A stretch of 64,000 nucleotides of DNA from Methylotenera sp. (GTDB lineage: Bacteria > Pseudomonadota > Gammaproteobacteria > Burkholderiales > Methylophilaceae). Made by a program: the position numbers and the translations under genes. The stretch lies in the NCBI GenBank assembly GCA_030655015.1, contig JAURWJ010000006.1:1-64000 (forward strand). Direction: 5' to 3'. The notes below the pieces were generated by a model, which did not search any database, was not told where the DNA came from, and was given only the letters and a program-made list of their open reading frames with translations. Below, one piece after another: positions 1-9,013 of this stretch; positions within the stretch are counted from its first letter, which is position 1; every line of letters begins with the position of its first letter.

Positions 1-48
1 GGTATTTTGATGAGCATACACACCCATAAAAAACTGGTCGCCACCTAA
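1..48 (+). CDS. Possible 3' end of an upstream gene (partial)
   Basis: Frame 1 is open from the window edge to a TAA and gives about 15 residues ending KKLVATStop. It is followed by a short gap and then the rlpA ribosome binding site. It could be the tail of the gene preceding rlpA, which in betaproteobacteria is often a lytic transglycosylase. Fifteen codons are too few to identify anything, and the open frame could be chance. Confidence 0.3.
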   Translation, partial: GILMSIHTHKKLVAT

Positions 49-72
49 CCTAACTTAAATGGAGGTTACTAA

Positions 73-1041
73 ATGATTCACTTTCAGCAAGGTCTTATTA
101 TCGTATGCATCATGTTTTTGGTCGCATGTGGTGGAAAGTCCATACAAAAACAAAATAGTCCCGCACCAAACACGCAAGCCACTGCAACAAAAGGCGGTTA
201 TTATTTAGATGATGGTCCGGGCGACAATGTGCCTGCAGATATTGATCTTATTCCGGGTGCAACCCTTAAAACAGAAAAACCACTCACACGTGCCAATAGG
301 CCGTATTCTGCTTTAGGTCAAAAATATACCCCCATGACAAGCTACACCCCTTACGTAAAACAAGGCATGGCTTCATGGTATGGCAAACGCTATCACGGTC
401 AAAAAACATCCAGTGGTGAAATTTACGATATGTACGCCATGACAGGCGCACACACAACACTACCTATCCCCAGTTACGTCAAAGTCACCAATCCTGAAAA
501 TGGAAAATTTGTAGTGGTACGCATTAATGATCGAGGTCCTTTTAAGCATGAGCGAGTGATAGACTTATCTTATGCTGCCGCTTATCAGTTGCGCCTTATC
601 ACACAAGGTAGCGGCCTAGTAAAAGTAGAAGCGATAGACACCAGTGCCGAAGCCATGCAAAAGATGATGAGCAGTCGTAGTGTAGAAGCGGCTAACCCTG
701 CTGTAGCCAACCCTTTGTCAACTGAGACCTACCCAACAACCGCGACTGTTGCTAGTAACAGCATTGCTCCAGTTCAAGTGATTGCCAACAACAGCCGCGA
801 GATGAATTTCTCTAGTTATTATGTGCAAGTTGGTGCGTTCAAAAATGAGAACAATGGTGAATTATTACAAAAGAAAATTCTAGGCTTAGATATTGGCGGC
901 AATACCGCAGTGGCTAACGTGTATAATAACGGACTATATCGTGTCAAAATAGGTCCTTTTGATACCAAAAAAGCGGCGGATACTTCTGCTAGCAAAGTGC
1001 GTAAACAATTAAACATTTCCGCAATCGTTACCAATCAGTAA
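73..1041 (+). CDS. rlpA: RlpA septal-ring lytic transglycosylase lipoprotein
   Basis: RlpA-family proteins are outer-membrane lipoproteins that bind and cleave denuded septal peptidoglycan. The N-terminus has a lipobox (LVAC, Cys about residue 19). A double-psi beta-barrel domain follows at about 97-185, with the family signatures ASWYGKRYHGQKTSSGE and RINDRGPF. The C-terminal SPOR domain, at about 247-320 (YYVQVGAFKNENN to VKIGPFDTKKAA), binds glycan strands lacking stem peptides. The ATG at 73 has a strong GGAGGT ribosome binding site 6-7 bases upstream. It heads the conserved rlpA-dacA-ybeD-lipB-lipA run. The length of 322 residues is normal for an RlpA with SPOR. The middle linker is low complexity. 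Confidence 0.95.
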   Translation: MIHFQQGLIIVCIMFLVACGGKSIQKQNSPAPNTQATATKGGYYLDDGPGDNVPADIDLIPGATLKTEKPLTRANRPYSALGQKYTPMTSYTPYVKQGMASWYGKRYHGQKTSSGEIYDMYAMTGAHTTLPIPSYVKVTNPENGKFVVVRINDRGPFKHERVIDLSYAAAYQLRLITQGSGLVKVEAIDTSAEAMQKMMSSRSVEAANPAVANPLSTETYPTTATVASNSIAPVQVIANNSREMNFSSYYVQVGAFKNENNGELLQKKILGLDIGGNTAVANVYNNGLYRVKIGPFDTKKAADTSASKVRKQLNISAIVTNQ

Positions 1042-1060
1042 TTACTTAACATAAGACTCC

Positions 1061-2239
1061 ATGCAAATTATTAAATCCCCATTCCTGAACTCTGTCATCA
1101 GCAGCGTTGCTGCAAGCACATTGGCCGTTTCTTTACTTTTTAGTCAATTTGCGCATGCCAATAATACGCAAATTGCACCGCCACCAGACTTGGCGGTTAA
1201 AGCTTACTTACTTAAAGACTTTAATAGTGGCCATATTATTGCCGCCCAAAATAGCAATATGCGTGTTGAGCCTGCATCTCTTACCAAAATAATGACCGCT
1301 TATTTAAGCTTTAAAGCCGTTAAAAATGGTCACTTGACGCTTAACCAAACTTTACCAGTGAGCGAGGCCGCATGGAAAGCTGAAGGCTCCAGAATGTTTA
1401 TTGAGCCTAATAAACCTGTCACGGTAGATGAGCTGTTGCACGGTCTGATCATTCAATCTGGCAATGATGCTTCTATCACCTTAGCTGAAGGCATTGCAAG
1501 CACAGAGGCGCTGTTTTCCGGCATGATGAACAAAGAAGCGCAACGCTTAGGCATGAAACACACACATTTTATGAACGCCACCGGCCTGCCCGATGCGGAT
1601 CATTATACGACGGCTGAGGATCTGTCGATTTTGGCCACCGCGTTGATTCATGATTTTCCTGAAGATTACAAACGTCTATACTCGGTTAAAGAATACACCT
1701 ACAACAATATCAAACAACCTAATCGCAATCGTCTGCTATGGCTAGACCCTTTTGTTGATGGCATGAAAACAGGCCACACAAAATCTGCAGGCTACTGCCT
1801 GATTTCTACGGCTAAACGCGACACTACACGCCGTATTGCGGTAGTGTTAGGTGCGCCGAATGACGCTGCACGCGCAACTGAAAGCCAAAAACTGCTCAAT
1901 TACGGATTCCAGTTTTTTGATTCCACCCTAGTTTACAAACAAGGGCAAAGTATCAGTCAGCTTAAAGTGTGGAAAGGTAGCGAAAATCAATTAGCGTCTA
2001 CGGTCGCTAGCGACTTATATCTCACGCTACCCAAAGGTGAATATGCCAACGTCAAGGCCGTGGTCTCAAGCACACAGCCACTCATTGCTCCCATTAAAAA
2101 GGGACAAGTGATTGGCAATGTTAGATTTACCCTCAATGGCAAAACCATCGATGAACGTGCGCTGGTTGCAGCAAAATCTATTGGTATAGCGGGCATCTTT
2201 GGACGTGCGTGGGATTCTATTAAACTTCTTTTTCAGTAA
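1061..2239 (+). CDS. dacA: D-alanyl-D-alanine carboxypeptidase (PBP5/6 family)
   Basis: This penicillin-binding DD-carboxypeptidase trims the terminal D-Ala from peptidoglycan pentapeptides in the periplasm. A signal peptide ends near residue 33 (FAHA-NN). The catalytic motifs are all present: SLTK (Ser73/Lys76), SGN and KTG in FVDGMKTGHTKSAGYC. The C-terminal beta-rich PBP5_C domain ends in an amphipathic segment (FGRAWDSIKLLFQ), which in this family anchors the enzyme to the inner membrane. At 392 residues it is full length. It lies 19 bases after rlpA, so they are probably cotranscribed. The symbol dacA follows E. coli synteny; dacC is equally possible. Confidence 0.93.
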   Translation: MQIIKSPFLNSVISSVAASTLAVSLLFSQFAHANNTQIAPPPDLAVKAYLLKDFNSGHIIAAQNSNMRVEPASLTKIMTAYLSFKAVKNGHLTLNQTLPVSEAAWKAEGSRMFIEPNKPVTVDELLHGLIIQSGNDASITLAEGIASTEALFSGMMNKEAQRLGMKHTHFMNATGLPDADHYTTAEDLSILATALIHDFPEDYKRLYSVKEYTYNNIKQPNRNRLLWLDPFVDGMKTGHTKSAGYCLISTAKRDTTRRIAVVLGAPNDAARATESQKLLNYGFQFFDSTLVYKQGQSISQLKVWKGSENQLASTVASDLYLTLPKGEYANVKAVVSSTQPLIAPIKKGQVIGNVRFTLNGKTIDERALVAAKSIGIAGIFGRAWDSIKLLFQ

Positions 2240-2323
2240 ACTTATATCAGCACATGCCAAAAGTGAGTACGCTTTTGGTGTGTAGGGATTAAATGTTTTT
2301 TTAAAAAATGATGATGAACACTC

Positions 2324-2605
2324 ATGACTAATATCGAGCCACACACCGCACCACCATTAATCGATTTTCCATGTGACTTTTCGATCAAGGTCATGGGAGA
2401 AACGCAAGAGACATTTTCTGCCACTATTATTGCCGTCATTCAAACGATTGTGCCTACATTTAGTGCAGAGCAAGTAGAAATGCGCGCCAGCTCTGCAGGT
2501 AAATATATCAGTCTCACTTGTACTGTACACGTGATCTCTCAAGCGCAATTAGATGACATTTATCGCTTATTGAGTGCACACCCGTTGGTAAAATTTGCGC
2601 TCTAA
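2324..2605 (+). CDS. ybeD: YbeD/DUF493 family protein
   Basis: This 93-residue protein matches the small DUF493 family by sequence (LIDFPCDFSIKVMG near the start, and an ACT-like YISLTCTVHV strand) and by its conserved place between dacA and lipB. The family has a regulatory-type alpha/beta fold. Its precise job is not established, though its link to lipoate genes is widely conserved. The stop codon lies about 13 bases before the lipB start. The ORFs on the opposite strand here are shadows. Confidence 0.88.
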   Translation: MTNIEPHTAPPLIDFPCDFSIKVMGETQETFSATIIAVIQTIVPTFSAEQVEMRASSAGKYISLTCTVHVISQAQLDDIYRLLSAHPLVKFAL

Positions 2606-2618
2606 TGATTAGCGCGTT

Positions 2619-3251
2619 ATGCAACAACCTTTAATAATAAGGCGTTTGGGCGTTACAGAGTTTGAAGTCATCAGCCTTGCCATGCAAGCGTTTACGGTAG
2701 CGCGTACCGGCAGCACCCCTGATGAAATATGGTTGACCGAACATCCGCCCGTTTACACATCAGGCCTTAACCGTAAAAATGTGCGTCCACCCACACGTAA
2801 TGACATCGCCGTTGTCAATACTGATCGTGGTGGAAAAATCACTTATCATGGTCCGGGACAAGTGATTATTTATGTGTTGCTGGATTTAACGCGTCGCAAG
2901 CTCAATATCCGCAGCTTAGTCAGCCTGCTCGAAAATACGGTGATAGAATTATTGGCATCCTACGACATCACTGCTACGTCACAAAAAGACGCACCTGGCG
3001 TTTATGTGCAACTTAAAGACGCTCCAATAGCCAAAATCGCGTCACTTGGCTTACGCATCAAAAATAATTGCTGTTATCATGGATTAAGTCTCAATGTAGA
3101 GATGGATCTGACCCCGTTTGAAGCGATAGACCCATGCGGTTACGCGGGTTTAAAAGTCACTCAAACTAAAGACTTGGGCGTGATGGCAAACACACAAACA
3201 TTAGGTGAGTTGTTAGTACAAAAACTCACTGCTAAACTAGAACTTACCTAA
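2619..3251 (+). CDS. lipB: Octanoyl-[ACP]:protein N-octanoyltransferase LipB
   Basis: LipB moves octanoate from octanoyl-ACP to the lipoyl domains of pyruvate and 2-oxoglutarate dehydrogenases and GcvH, the first step of endogenous lipoate synthesis. The family block [14 protein letters not shown] is present, as are the catalytic Cys ([13 protein letters not shown]) and the following Lys. At 210 residues it has the usual length. The gene sits directly between ybeD and lipA and is likely in one transcript with them. Confidence 0.95.
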   Translation: MQQPLIIRRLGVTEFEVISLAMQAFTVARTGSTPDEIWLTEHPPVYTSGLNRKNVRPPTRNDIAVVNTDRGGKITYHGPGQVIIYVLLDLTRRKLNIRSLVSLLENTVIELLASYDITATSQKDAPGVYVQLKDAPIAKIASLGLRIKNNCCYHGLSLNVEMDLTPFEAIDPCGYAGLKVTQTKDLGVMANTQTLGELLVQKLTAKLELT

Positions 3252-3292
3252 ACACACGCATGGGTCATTTGGCTCGTGATACGGAAATAAGC

Positions 3293-4258
3293 ATGACTAA
3301 CGCTACACCCACTAAAGTTGCCAGCGCCAAAATCGCCGGAGTAAAAGAAATCGACGCGGCAAAAACTTCGCGCATTCCAATCAAAATTATCCCGCAACCG
3401 ATTCAGCGTAAACCAGAATGGATCCGCATGAAAGCGCCCGATGGCGCGCGTTATCAAGAAATAAAACGGGTGTTGCGTGACAACAATCTGCATACCGTGT
3501 GTGAAGAAGCCAGTTGCCCCAATATTGGTGAATGTTTTAGCAGCGGCACCGCCACGTTTATGATTTTGGGTGATATTTGTACGCGGCGCTGTCCGTTTTG
3601 CGACGTGGCCCACGGCAAGCCGCTACCACCTGATGCCAATGAGCCAGAAAACCTTGCTCGCACTATTGCGCAAATGCAACTTAAATACGTGGTGATTACC
3701 AGTGTAGATCGTGACGATTTACTCGATGGAGGTGCGCAGCACTTTGTGGACTGTATCGCTGCCGTGCGTGCGCAGTCTCCCAATATCAAAATAGAAATTC
3801 TAGTGCCGGATTTCCGTGGTCGCCTGGATATTGCCCTACAGATTTTAAGCAAGGCACCGCCGGATGTTATGAATCATAATCTGGAGACGATTCCACGGCT
3901 CTATAAACAAGCAAGACCAGGCTCGGATTATCAGAATTCGCTCAATTTACTCAAGGCATTTAACGAGATTTATCCACACATCCCAACAAAGTCAGGCTTA
4001 ATGCTAGGGCTTGGTGAAACAGATGACGAAATTTTAACCGTGATGCAAGATTTACGCGCACACAACGTAAGCATGCTCACATTAGGCCAATATTTACAGC
4101 CCAGCATTCATCATCACCCGGTGATGCGTTACGTTGAGCCGAAAATTTTTGAAACATTAAAGCAAAAAGCCGATGCCATGGGCTTTAATAATACTGCCAG
4201 CGGCCCCATGGTAAGAAGTAGTTATCACGCTGACGCACAAGCGCATCAAGTCGTGTAG
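3293..4258 (+). CDS. lipA: Lipoyl synthase LipA (radical SAM)
   Basis: LipA inserts two sulfurs into protein-bound octanoate. The auxiliary cluster cysteines are in [12 protein letters not shown], and the radical SAM CxxxCxxC motif is CTRRCPFC. The essential Ser near the C-terminus lies in VRSSYHAD. The ORF track begins at 3260. I prefer the ATG at 3293 (MTNATPTK), because it has a GGA-containing site upstream and gives 321 residues, the usual LipA length. The extra 11 codons look spurious. The stop codon abuts a short inverted-repeat element (4258-4342). Confidence 0.95.
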   Translation: MTNATPTKVASAKIAGVKEIDAAKTSRIPIKIIPQPIQRKPEWIRMKAPDGARYQEIKRVLRDNNLHTVCEEASCPNIGECFSSGTATFMILGDICTRRCPFCDVAHGKPLPPDANEPENLARTIAQMQLKYVVITSVDRDDLLDGGAQHFVDCIAAVRAQSPNIKIEILVPDFRGRLDIALQILSKAPPDVMNHNLETIPRLYKQARPGSDYQNSLNLLKAFNEIYPHIPTKSGLMLGLGETDDEILTVMQDLRAHNVSMLTLGQYLQPSIHHHPVMRYVEPKIFETLKQKADAMGFNNTASGPMVRSSYHADAQAHQVV

Positions 4259-4342
4259 CTTTGTAACCTCGATGGAATGAAGTGTAGTGGGGCTAAGCAG
4301 GCAAGTCAGGTAGTGACTGCTCGCAAATCGAGGCTACAAAGC
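4258..4342. repeat. Short inverted-repeat element (TAGCCTCGAT family, copy 1)
   Basis: An 85-base segment lies between lipA and gshA. Its ends, GCTTTGTAACCTCGAT and ATCGAGGCTACAAAGC, are inverted copies matching at 15 of 16 positions. The ends share the core AGCCTCGAT with the element at 20259-20338. There is no coding capacity. It looks like a miniature non-autonomous element or a palindromic intergenic repeat. Confidence 0.6.
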
Positions 4343-4372
4343 GCCTACAAAAAGCTTAAATAAAGGTAGATT

Positions 4373-5683
4373 ATGGTTCCGCACTTAACAACCGCACTTA
4401 ATGGCCCGCTGCTGGATTTAGAAAAAAGCATGTTAGAGGCCATGCCAAACATTGAACATTGGTTTCGCACACAGTGGCTAGAATATGCAGCGCCATTTTA
4501 TGCCTCGGTTGATTTACGCAATGCGGGCTTTAAGTTAGCGCCTGTAGATACCAATTTATTCCCGGCTGGGTTTAATAATCTCAACCCGGATTTTTTGCAC
4601 TTAAGTGTGCAGGCGGCAATGGTGGCGATAGAAAAAATATGCCCAGAAGCGCACCGGCTACTGATTATTCCTGAAAATCATACGCGCAACACCTACTACT
4701 TACGCAACGTACTTGAGCTTGCCAACATATTGAAGCAGGCGGGTATGGAGGTCAGAATAGGCTCTATTTCACCTGAAATTACTACGCCGACCAAACTTGA
4801 AACGCACGATGGCCAGTATTTGTTGTTAGAGCCTGTGGTGCGCGTTGGCAACCGTATTAAATTACAAAGTTTTGAGTCAAGCGAACTGTCGTTAAATGAA
4901 TTTGATAGCTGCGCCATTTTGCTCAATAACGATTTGTCTGGTGGCATCCCAGAAATACTCAAAAACCTGGAACAAGATTTAATCCCTCCACTTTATGCAG
5001 GTTGGAGCACACGCCGAAAGTCACAACATTTTGCAGCCTACAACCGAGTAGCGGCTGATTTCTCAGCCCTTTTAGGCATTGATGAGTGGCTAATTAACCC
5101 CTACTTTGACACTTGCGGTGACATTGATTTTAATGCGCGTACAGGTGAAGATTGCCTTGCCATTAAAGTTGAGCAGTTACTCACAAAAATCAAAATTAAA
5201 TACGCGCAATATGGCGTGACACAAGCGCCATTTGTGATTGTTAAGGCAAACGCTGGTACTTATGGCATGGGCATCATGACGGTAAAATCTCCTGACGACG
5301 TTCGTGGCTTAAACCGTAAAACCCGTAATAAAATGTCGGTGGTAAAAGAAGGGTTGGAAGTCACTGAAGTGATTATTCAAGAAGGTGTTTATACTTTTGA
5401 GAGTATTAACGAAGCAGTTGCCGAGCCTGTGGTATATATGATGGATCACTTTGTGATCGGTGGTTTTTACCGAGTGCATACCGGACGTGGCATTGATGAA
5501 AACTTAAACGCGCCTGGCTCACATTTTGTGCCGTTGGCCTTTGAAAAACCCTGCACTCTGCCAGATTGTGCAGGCGCACCCGATGCAACACCAAATCGTT
5601 TTTATGCTTACGGCGTAGTCGCGCGTTTGGCTTTGTTGGCGGCGGCAATTGAGTTGCAGGAGCAAGCTCCGCTGAATCAGTAA
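4373..5683 (+). CDS. gshA: Glutamate-cysteine ligase (Acidithiobacillus-type GshA)
   Basis: This appears to be the betaproteobacterial glutamate-cysteine ligase family first described from Acidithiobacillus ferrooxidans (TIGR02049 type), not the E. coli type. The enzyme makes gamma-glutamylcysteine from Glu, Cys and ATP. Supporting signs are the 436-residue length, the segments FVIVKANAGTYGMGIMTVKS and VTEVIIQEGVYTF, and the adjacent gshB. The upstream region ends in AAAGGTAGATT just before the ATG, an acceptable ribosome binding site. Identification rests on family memory plus the gshB context. Confidence 0.85.
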   Translation: MVPHLTTALNGPLLDLEKSMLEAMPNIEHWFRTQWLEYAAPFYASVDLRNAGFKLAPVDTNLFPAGFNNLNPDFLHLSVQAAMVAIEKICPEAHRLLIIPENHTRNTYYLRNVLELANILKQAGMEVRIGSISPEITTPTKLETHDGQYLLLEPVVRVGNRIKLQSFESSELSLNEFDSCAILLNNDLSGGIPEILKNLEQDLIPPLYAGWSTRRKSQHFAAYNRVAADFSALLGIDEWLINPYFDTCGDIDFNARTGEDCLAIKVEQLLTKIKIKYAQYGVTQAPFVIVKANAGTYGMGIMTVKSPDDVRGLNRKTRNKMSVVKEGLEVTEVIIQEGVYTFESINEAVAEPVVYMMDHFVIGGFYRVHTGRGIDENLNAPGSHFVPLAFEKPCTLPDCAGAPDATPNRFYAYGVVARLALLAAAIELQEQAPLNQ

Positions 5684-5741
5684 AGGGGCCCTAAAGATTA
5701 TGCGTGAATACTTTTTTAAACAGAAAGCTTATCCAACGCTC

Positions 5742-5868
5742 CGTTCCCTGCACCAGTGCTTGGCATCACCGCAGAATATATGAGCTAAAGCTCATTATTC
5801 ATACGAGAAGCTTGGTCGAAGGGAAACTGGCTTAGTAGACCACCCTTCGACCAAGCTCAAGGAACGCA
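5742..5868. repeat. Composite repeat: 72-base element plus TTCGAC palindromes
   Basis: The stretch between gshA and gshB has no gene. Positions 5752-5823 are a close copy of 24203-24273: both begin accagtgcttggcatcaccg and end in a cttg(g)tcgaaggg half-site. Copy 1 has a degraded internal palindrome. The half-site GCTTGGTCGAAGGG is then repeated in inverted form (CCCTTCGACCAAGC) near 5843-5856, which makes a hairpin. The outer GTTCCCTG and AAGGAACG also pair loosely. Confidence 0.7.
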
Positions 5869-5905
5869 GACGTGACGGATCGATTTATTTTTTGATAAAA
5901 TACAC

Positions 5906-6880
5906 ATGAAACTACTCTTTATTCTGGACCCACTCGAAAGCCTGAAAAGCTACAAAGACACTAGCCTCGCCATCATGCGCGAAGCGAGTTTGCTAGAGCA
6001 TGAGCTGTTCGTGAGCATGCAACACGACCTATTTCTGCGTGGTGACCAAGCCAGAATTAAAGCGAAAAAATTTAGTTTTACGGCACAAGGTTATGCGTTA
6101 GATGGCGAGACTGAATACTCACCCGTAGCATTTGATGCCATGATCATGCGCAAAGACCCACCATTTGATAACGAATATCTGTACAGCACTTATTTGCTCG
6201 AAATTGCCGTGAACCAAGGCGCAAAGGTTTATAACAGCCCAATGGCTATTCGCAGTTGGAATGAAAAACTCTCTGTAACACGCTTTCCGCAATTTGCGCC
6301 TGAATTTTTAGTATCGGCAAACAATGCGTTAATTCGAGATTTTTTAAATACACATCAGGATATTGTCGTTAAACCGTTAGATGGCATGGGTGGTCACAGT
6401 ATATTTAGACTCAGATTGAACGACCCTAATATCAGCGTGATACTGGAAACCATCACCCTACATGGCACCCGCACCATTATGGCACAGCGTTATTTACCCG
6501 CTATTTTACAGGGCGATAAACGCATTATTGTGATTGATGGCGAACCATTACCTTACGCACTGGCGCGCATTCCACTGGCAGGCGAAACACGCGGCAATTT
6601 AGCCGCCGGCGGCACCGGTGTTGCGCAGCCGCTCAGCGCACGTGATCACGAAATTGCCATCACCGTTGGTCAAACACTTAAACAAGAAGGACTGTTTTTA
6701 GTAGGTCTTGATGTGATTGGTGAGCATTTAACCGAAATCAACGTGACCAGCCCCACCGGCATGGTAGAAATCGCAGCACAGACCAAAAATTCAAGTAATC
6801 CGTGCAACCCTGCCAAGGTTTTTATAGATGCACTAACATTACACCACCCAAAAGTAGCGTTAGCGCTACCTCACGCCTGA
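5906..6880 (+). CDS. gshB: Glutathione synthetase
   Basis: GshB ligates glycine to gamma-glutamylcysteine using ATP. It is a 324-residue ATP-grasp enzyme beginning MKLLFILDPLESL, close to the E. coli start. Family blocks seen are MRKDPPFD, VVKPLDGMGGHSIFR, RIIVIDGEPL, RGNLAAGG and EINVTSPTG. The last two belong to the glycine-rich loop and the metal/substrate site. The 222-base gap to gshA is filled with repeats. The stop codon lies two bases before the apbE start, so the two are probably cotranscribed. Confidence 0.95.
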   Translation: MKLLFILDPLESLKSYKDTSLAIMREASLLEHELFVSMQHDLFLRGDQARIKAKKFSFTAQGYALDGETEYSPVAFDAMIMRKDPPFDNEYLYSTYLLEIAVNQGAKVYNSPMAIRSWNEKLSVTRFPQFAPEFLVSANNALIRDFLNTHQDIVVKPLDGMGGHSIFRLRLNDPNISVILETITLHGTRTIMAQRYLPAILQGDKRIIVIDGEPLPYALARIPLAGETRGNLAAGGTGVAQPLSARDHEIAITVGQTLKQEGLFLVGLDVIGEHLTEINVTSPTGMVEIAAQTKNSSNPCNPAKVFIDALTLHHPKVALALPHA

Positions 6881-6882
6881 AA

Positions 6883-7956
6883 ATGTCTAAAAAACTGACC
6901 ACTTTTTTAGTTCTGGTTGTGTTCGGCCTCGCTATTTTCGGGCTAAACGCTTACAACAAAGAGCCGCTCTATCATAGCCAAAGTTATGTATTTGGCACCT
7001 TAGTCGATATCAGTATTTACGGCGTGCCTGATGCACGTGCCAGCATATTGAGCAATCAGATTTTGCAAGATTTTCAGAGCCTGCATCATCAACTCCATGC
7101 GTGGAAACCAACCAGCGAGAGTCAACCAAGTGAGCTAGGCGCACTTAATCATGCTTTTTCGCAAGGTAAAACCTCTGTGAGCATTAGTCCGCAGCTTGCA
7201 GAAATGCTCACGGATGCTACAAATTTTTCAGTTAAATCTCACGGCTTATTCAACCCGGCCATAGGCCATTTAATCAGCACCTGGGGCTTTCAGCGTGACG
7301 AATTTGGCGCGGTCCATATTGACGATGATAGAATCAAAGCCTTGGTAAAAAGCAAGCCCAGCATGACGGACATCGTCATTAAAAACAATAATGCTTATAG
7401 CAACAACGGGTCAGTAAAGCTTGATTTAGGCGGCTACGCCAAAGGCTATGCCCTAGACATGGCGGCCGATTATTTACGCAAACAACAGGTTAAAAATGCA
7501 CTCATCAACATCGGCGGCAATATCATTGCCCTTGGTCAACATGGTAAAAAGCCTTGGCGCGTAGGCATCCAGCACCCACGCCAGCCATCAGCAATCGCCA
7601 CGCTTGATTTACCCGATGGCTGGGCAATTGGCACCTCAGGTGATTATCAGCGCTACTTCACACTAAACGGCAAGCGTTACTGCCATATCATCGACCCACG
7701 CACGGGTTACCCTGTAGAACACACACAAGCCGTGACTGTGCTTATTTCACCGCAAGCACACGCAGGCGTACTTTCAGATGTAGCCTCAAAACCTATTTTT
7801 ATTGAAGCTGCTGAAAATAAAGCACAAGCTGCGGCTACATTTGGTGTTGAAAATTGGATGGTCATTGACCAAAAATCTAACATTCTAGTCAGTAAGGCGA
7901 TGGCACAAAAACTACATTGGCTTGATACAAATGTTAAATTTTTCACACAACCTTAA
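6883..7956 (+). CDS. apbE: FAD:protein FMN transferase (ApbE)
   Basis: ApbE attaches FMN from FAD to a Thr/Ser of target proteins such as NqrB/C, RnfG/D and FMN-binding-domain proteins. The ORF track starts at 6802 inside gshB. The likely start is the ATG at 6883, which is followed by a membrane anchor (TTFLVLVVFGLAIFGLNAY) and gives 357 residues. ApbE features include SVKLDLGGYAKGYALD, INIGGNIIALG and WRVGIQHPR. The C-terminal metal-site region reads SDVASKPIFI instead of the more usual ADALATALFV, a variation worth noting. The 3' end overlaps the next gene by 26 bases. No obvious flavinylation substrate is encoded nearby. Confidence 0.9.
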   Translation: MSKKLTTFLVLVVFGLAIFGLNAYNKEPLYHSQSYVFGTLVDISIYGVPDARASILSNQILQDFQSLHHQLHAWKPTSESQPSELGALNHAFSQGKTSVSISPQLAEMLTDATNFSVKSHGLFNPAIGHLISTWGFQRDEFGAVHIDDDRIKALVKSKPSMTDIVIKNNNAYSNNGSVKLDLGGYAKGYALDMAADYLRKQQVKNALINIGGNIIALGQHGKKPWRVGIQHPRQPSAIATLDLPDGWAIGTSGDYQRYFTLNGKRYCHIIDPRTGYPVEHTQAVTVLISPQAHAGVLSDVASKPIFIEAAENKAQAAATFGVENWMVIDQKSNILVSKAMAQKLHWLDTNVKFFTQP

Positions 7957-8329
7957 ACTCGCCGTTAAATCGCTGCGACTTGGCGATTGGCTCGTTGTGG
8001 CAGGCAGCCTAATCGCCATTGCCTATTTATTTCAAACCTTATGGTCTAGCGAACATGCCACTAAAGTACAAATTAGACTCGGTGATAAAATTTACGCCAC
8101 TTACACTCTAAACCAGCTGCGTGATGTACATGTACATGGACCAATAGGCACCGCTGTCATCAGCATTGCGCACGGCAAGGCGCGATTTTCAAAGTCCCCA
8201 TGCCATAATCAATACTGCGTGCATCAAGGCTGGCTAACGCGCGCAGGGCAAGCCGCCATCTGTTTACCTAATCAAATCAGTTTAGAGTTAATAGGTGAAA
8301 ATAAACCTTATGACTCGCTTAACTATTAA
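7931..8329 (+). CDS. NusG domain II-containing membrane-anchored protein
   Basis: The 132-residue product has one N-terminal membrane segment (WLVVAGSLIAIAYLFQ), then a small extracytoplasmic beta domain with SPCHNQYCVHQGW, a Cys-x4-Cys pattern typical of the NusG_II family. The ORF track uses a TTG at 7922; the ATG at 7931 is more likely and overlaps apbE. Proteins of this family occur beside ApbE and Gx-type transporters, including EetA in Gram-positive extracellular electron transfer loci. A redox or flavin-related role is inferred from context only. Confidence 0.75.
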   Translation: MLNFSHNLKLAVKSLRLGDWLVVAGSLIAIAYLFQTLWSSEHATKVQIRLGDKIYATYTLNQLRDVHVHGPIGTAVISIAHGKARFSKSPCHNQYCVHQGWLTRAGQAAICLPNQISLELIGENKPYDSLNY

Positions 8330-8339
8330 CTTCAGCTTC

Positions 8340-8440
8340 GATGGCATCGTTCCCTGAGCTTGTCTAAGTGCAACGACCAAGCTTCGGCAGTTCAGCCAAC
8401 ACCACGTCCCCTGAGCTTGTCGAAGGGCGGTATAATCAAT
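8340..8440. repeat. TTCGAC-type palindromic repeats between NusG-II gene and GIY-YIG gene
   Basis: Two copies of the dispersed repeat lie here, GTTCCCTGAGCTTGTC near 8350 and CCCTGAGCTTGTCGAAGGG near 8410. A degenerate inverted form (gaccaagcttcggcag) lies between them. They belong to the family also found near 8795, 8930, 18725, 18815 and 24135. There is no gene in this gap. Confidence 0.75.
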
Positions 8441-8467
8441 ATCCAATAGAGTTCTAAGAGCATATAA

Positions 8468-8959
8468 ATGCCATATATGTATATTCTAAAATGCGCTGAT
8501 AACAGTTTTTACACTGGCAGTACTGTCAATCTCGAAAAACGACTTTGGGAACATCAAAACAGCTTAGGGGCAAACTACACTAAAAAAAGACTCCCTGTTA
8601 AATTAGTGTTCTGTGAGGCGTTTTCCAGAGTTGACGAAGCTTTTTATAGAGAAAACCAAGTAAAGGGTTGGAGCCGCGCGAAAAAACAGGCATTGATTGA
8701 TGGGCGATATGAAGATTTACCTGATTTAGCTTTAAACGCTTCTGCTAAAACGTTGGCAATGACAAGCTCAGAGCAAGCAAGTTTAGATACCCCCTTCGAC
8801 AAGCTCAGGGAACGCTCTTCATTGGCTGAGCCCACCGTGTTGGCTGAGCCTGTCGAAGCCCAATCCCAAGCAACACCGGTTAAGCCTACCGCGTTGGCTG
8901 AACCTGTCGAAGCCCAGTCGTTACCCTTCGACAAGCTCAGGGAACGTGGTGTTAGCTAA
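8468..8959 (+). CDS. GIY-YIG nuclease-family protein with repeat-derived tail
   Basis: Residues 1-80 form a small GIY-YIG domain of the UPF0213 type: MYILKCADNSFYTGST, then LEKRLWEH, the Arg of the active site, YTKKRLPV and the late Glu in FYRENQVKGW. UPF0213 proteins are normally about 80-100 residues. Here the frame runs on for roughly 60 more residues, made of dispersed-repeat translations: PFDKLRER twice and LAEPVEAQS twice. The tail is probably unstructured. The gene is flanked by, and contains, the same TTCGAC repeats. The domain assignment is firm, but the biological role is unknown. Confidence 0.8.
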   Translation: MPYMYILKCADNSFYTGSTVNLEKRLWEHQNSLGANYTKKRLPVKLVFCEAFSRVDEAFYRENQVKGWSRAKKQALIDGRYEDLPDLALNASAKTLAMTSSEQASLDTPFDKLRERSSLAEPTVLAEPVEAQSQATPVKPTALAEPVEAQSLPFDKLRERGVS

Positions 8960-8985
8960 CCTTGTCGAAGCCAACACCATCGCCC
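8790..8985. repeat. Cluster of TTCGAC palindromic repeats inside the GIY-YIG gene tail
   Basis: Two direct copies of CCCTTCGACAAGCTCAGGGA lie near 8792 and 8924. Two copies of GGCTGAGCCTGTCGAAGCCC-like units lie near 8842 and 8896, and a degenerate form (CTTGTCGAAGCC) lies near 8962. They are read in frame as the C-terminus of the GIY-YIG protein and continue past its stop codon. Confidence 0.8.
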
Positions 8986-9013
8986 AGTTCCAAGTTAAAA
9001 CCAAATAAAACCC

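Noticed and set aside
8644-8934. 96-residue minus-strand ORF over the GIY-YIG gene
   Set aside because: It is the antisense reading of the repeats (ASTGSAN, SLSKG), commonly mistaken for a gene.
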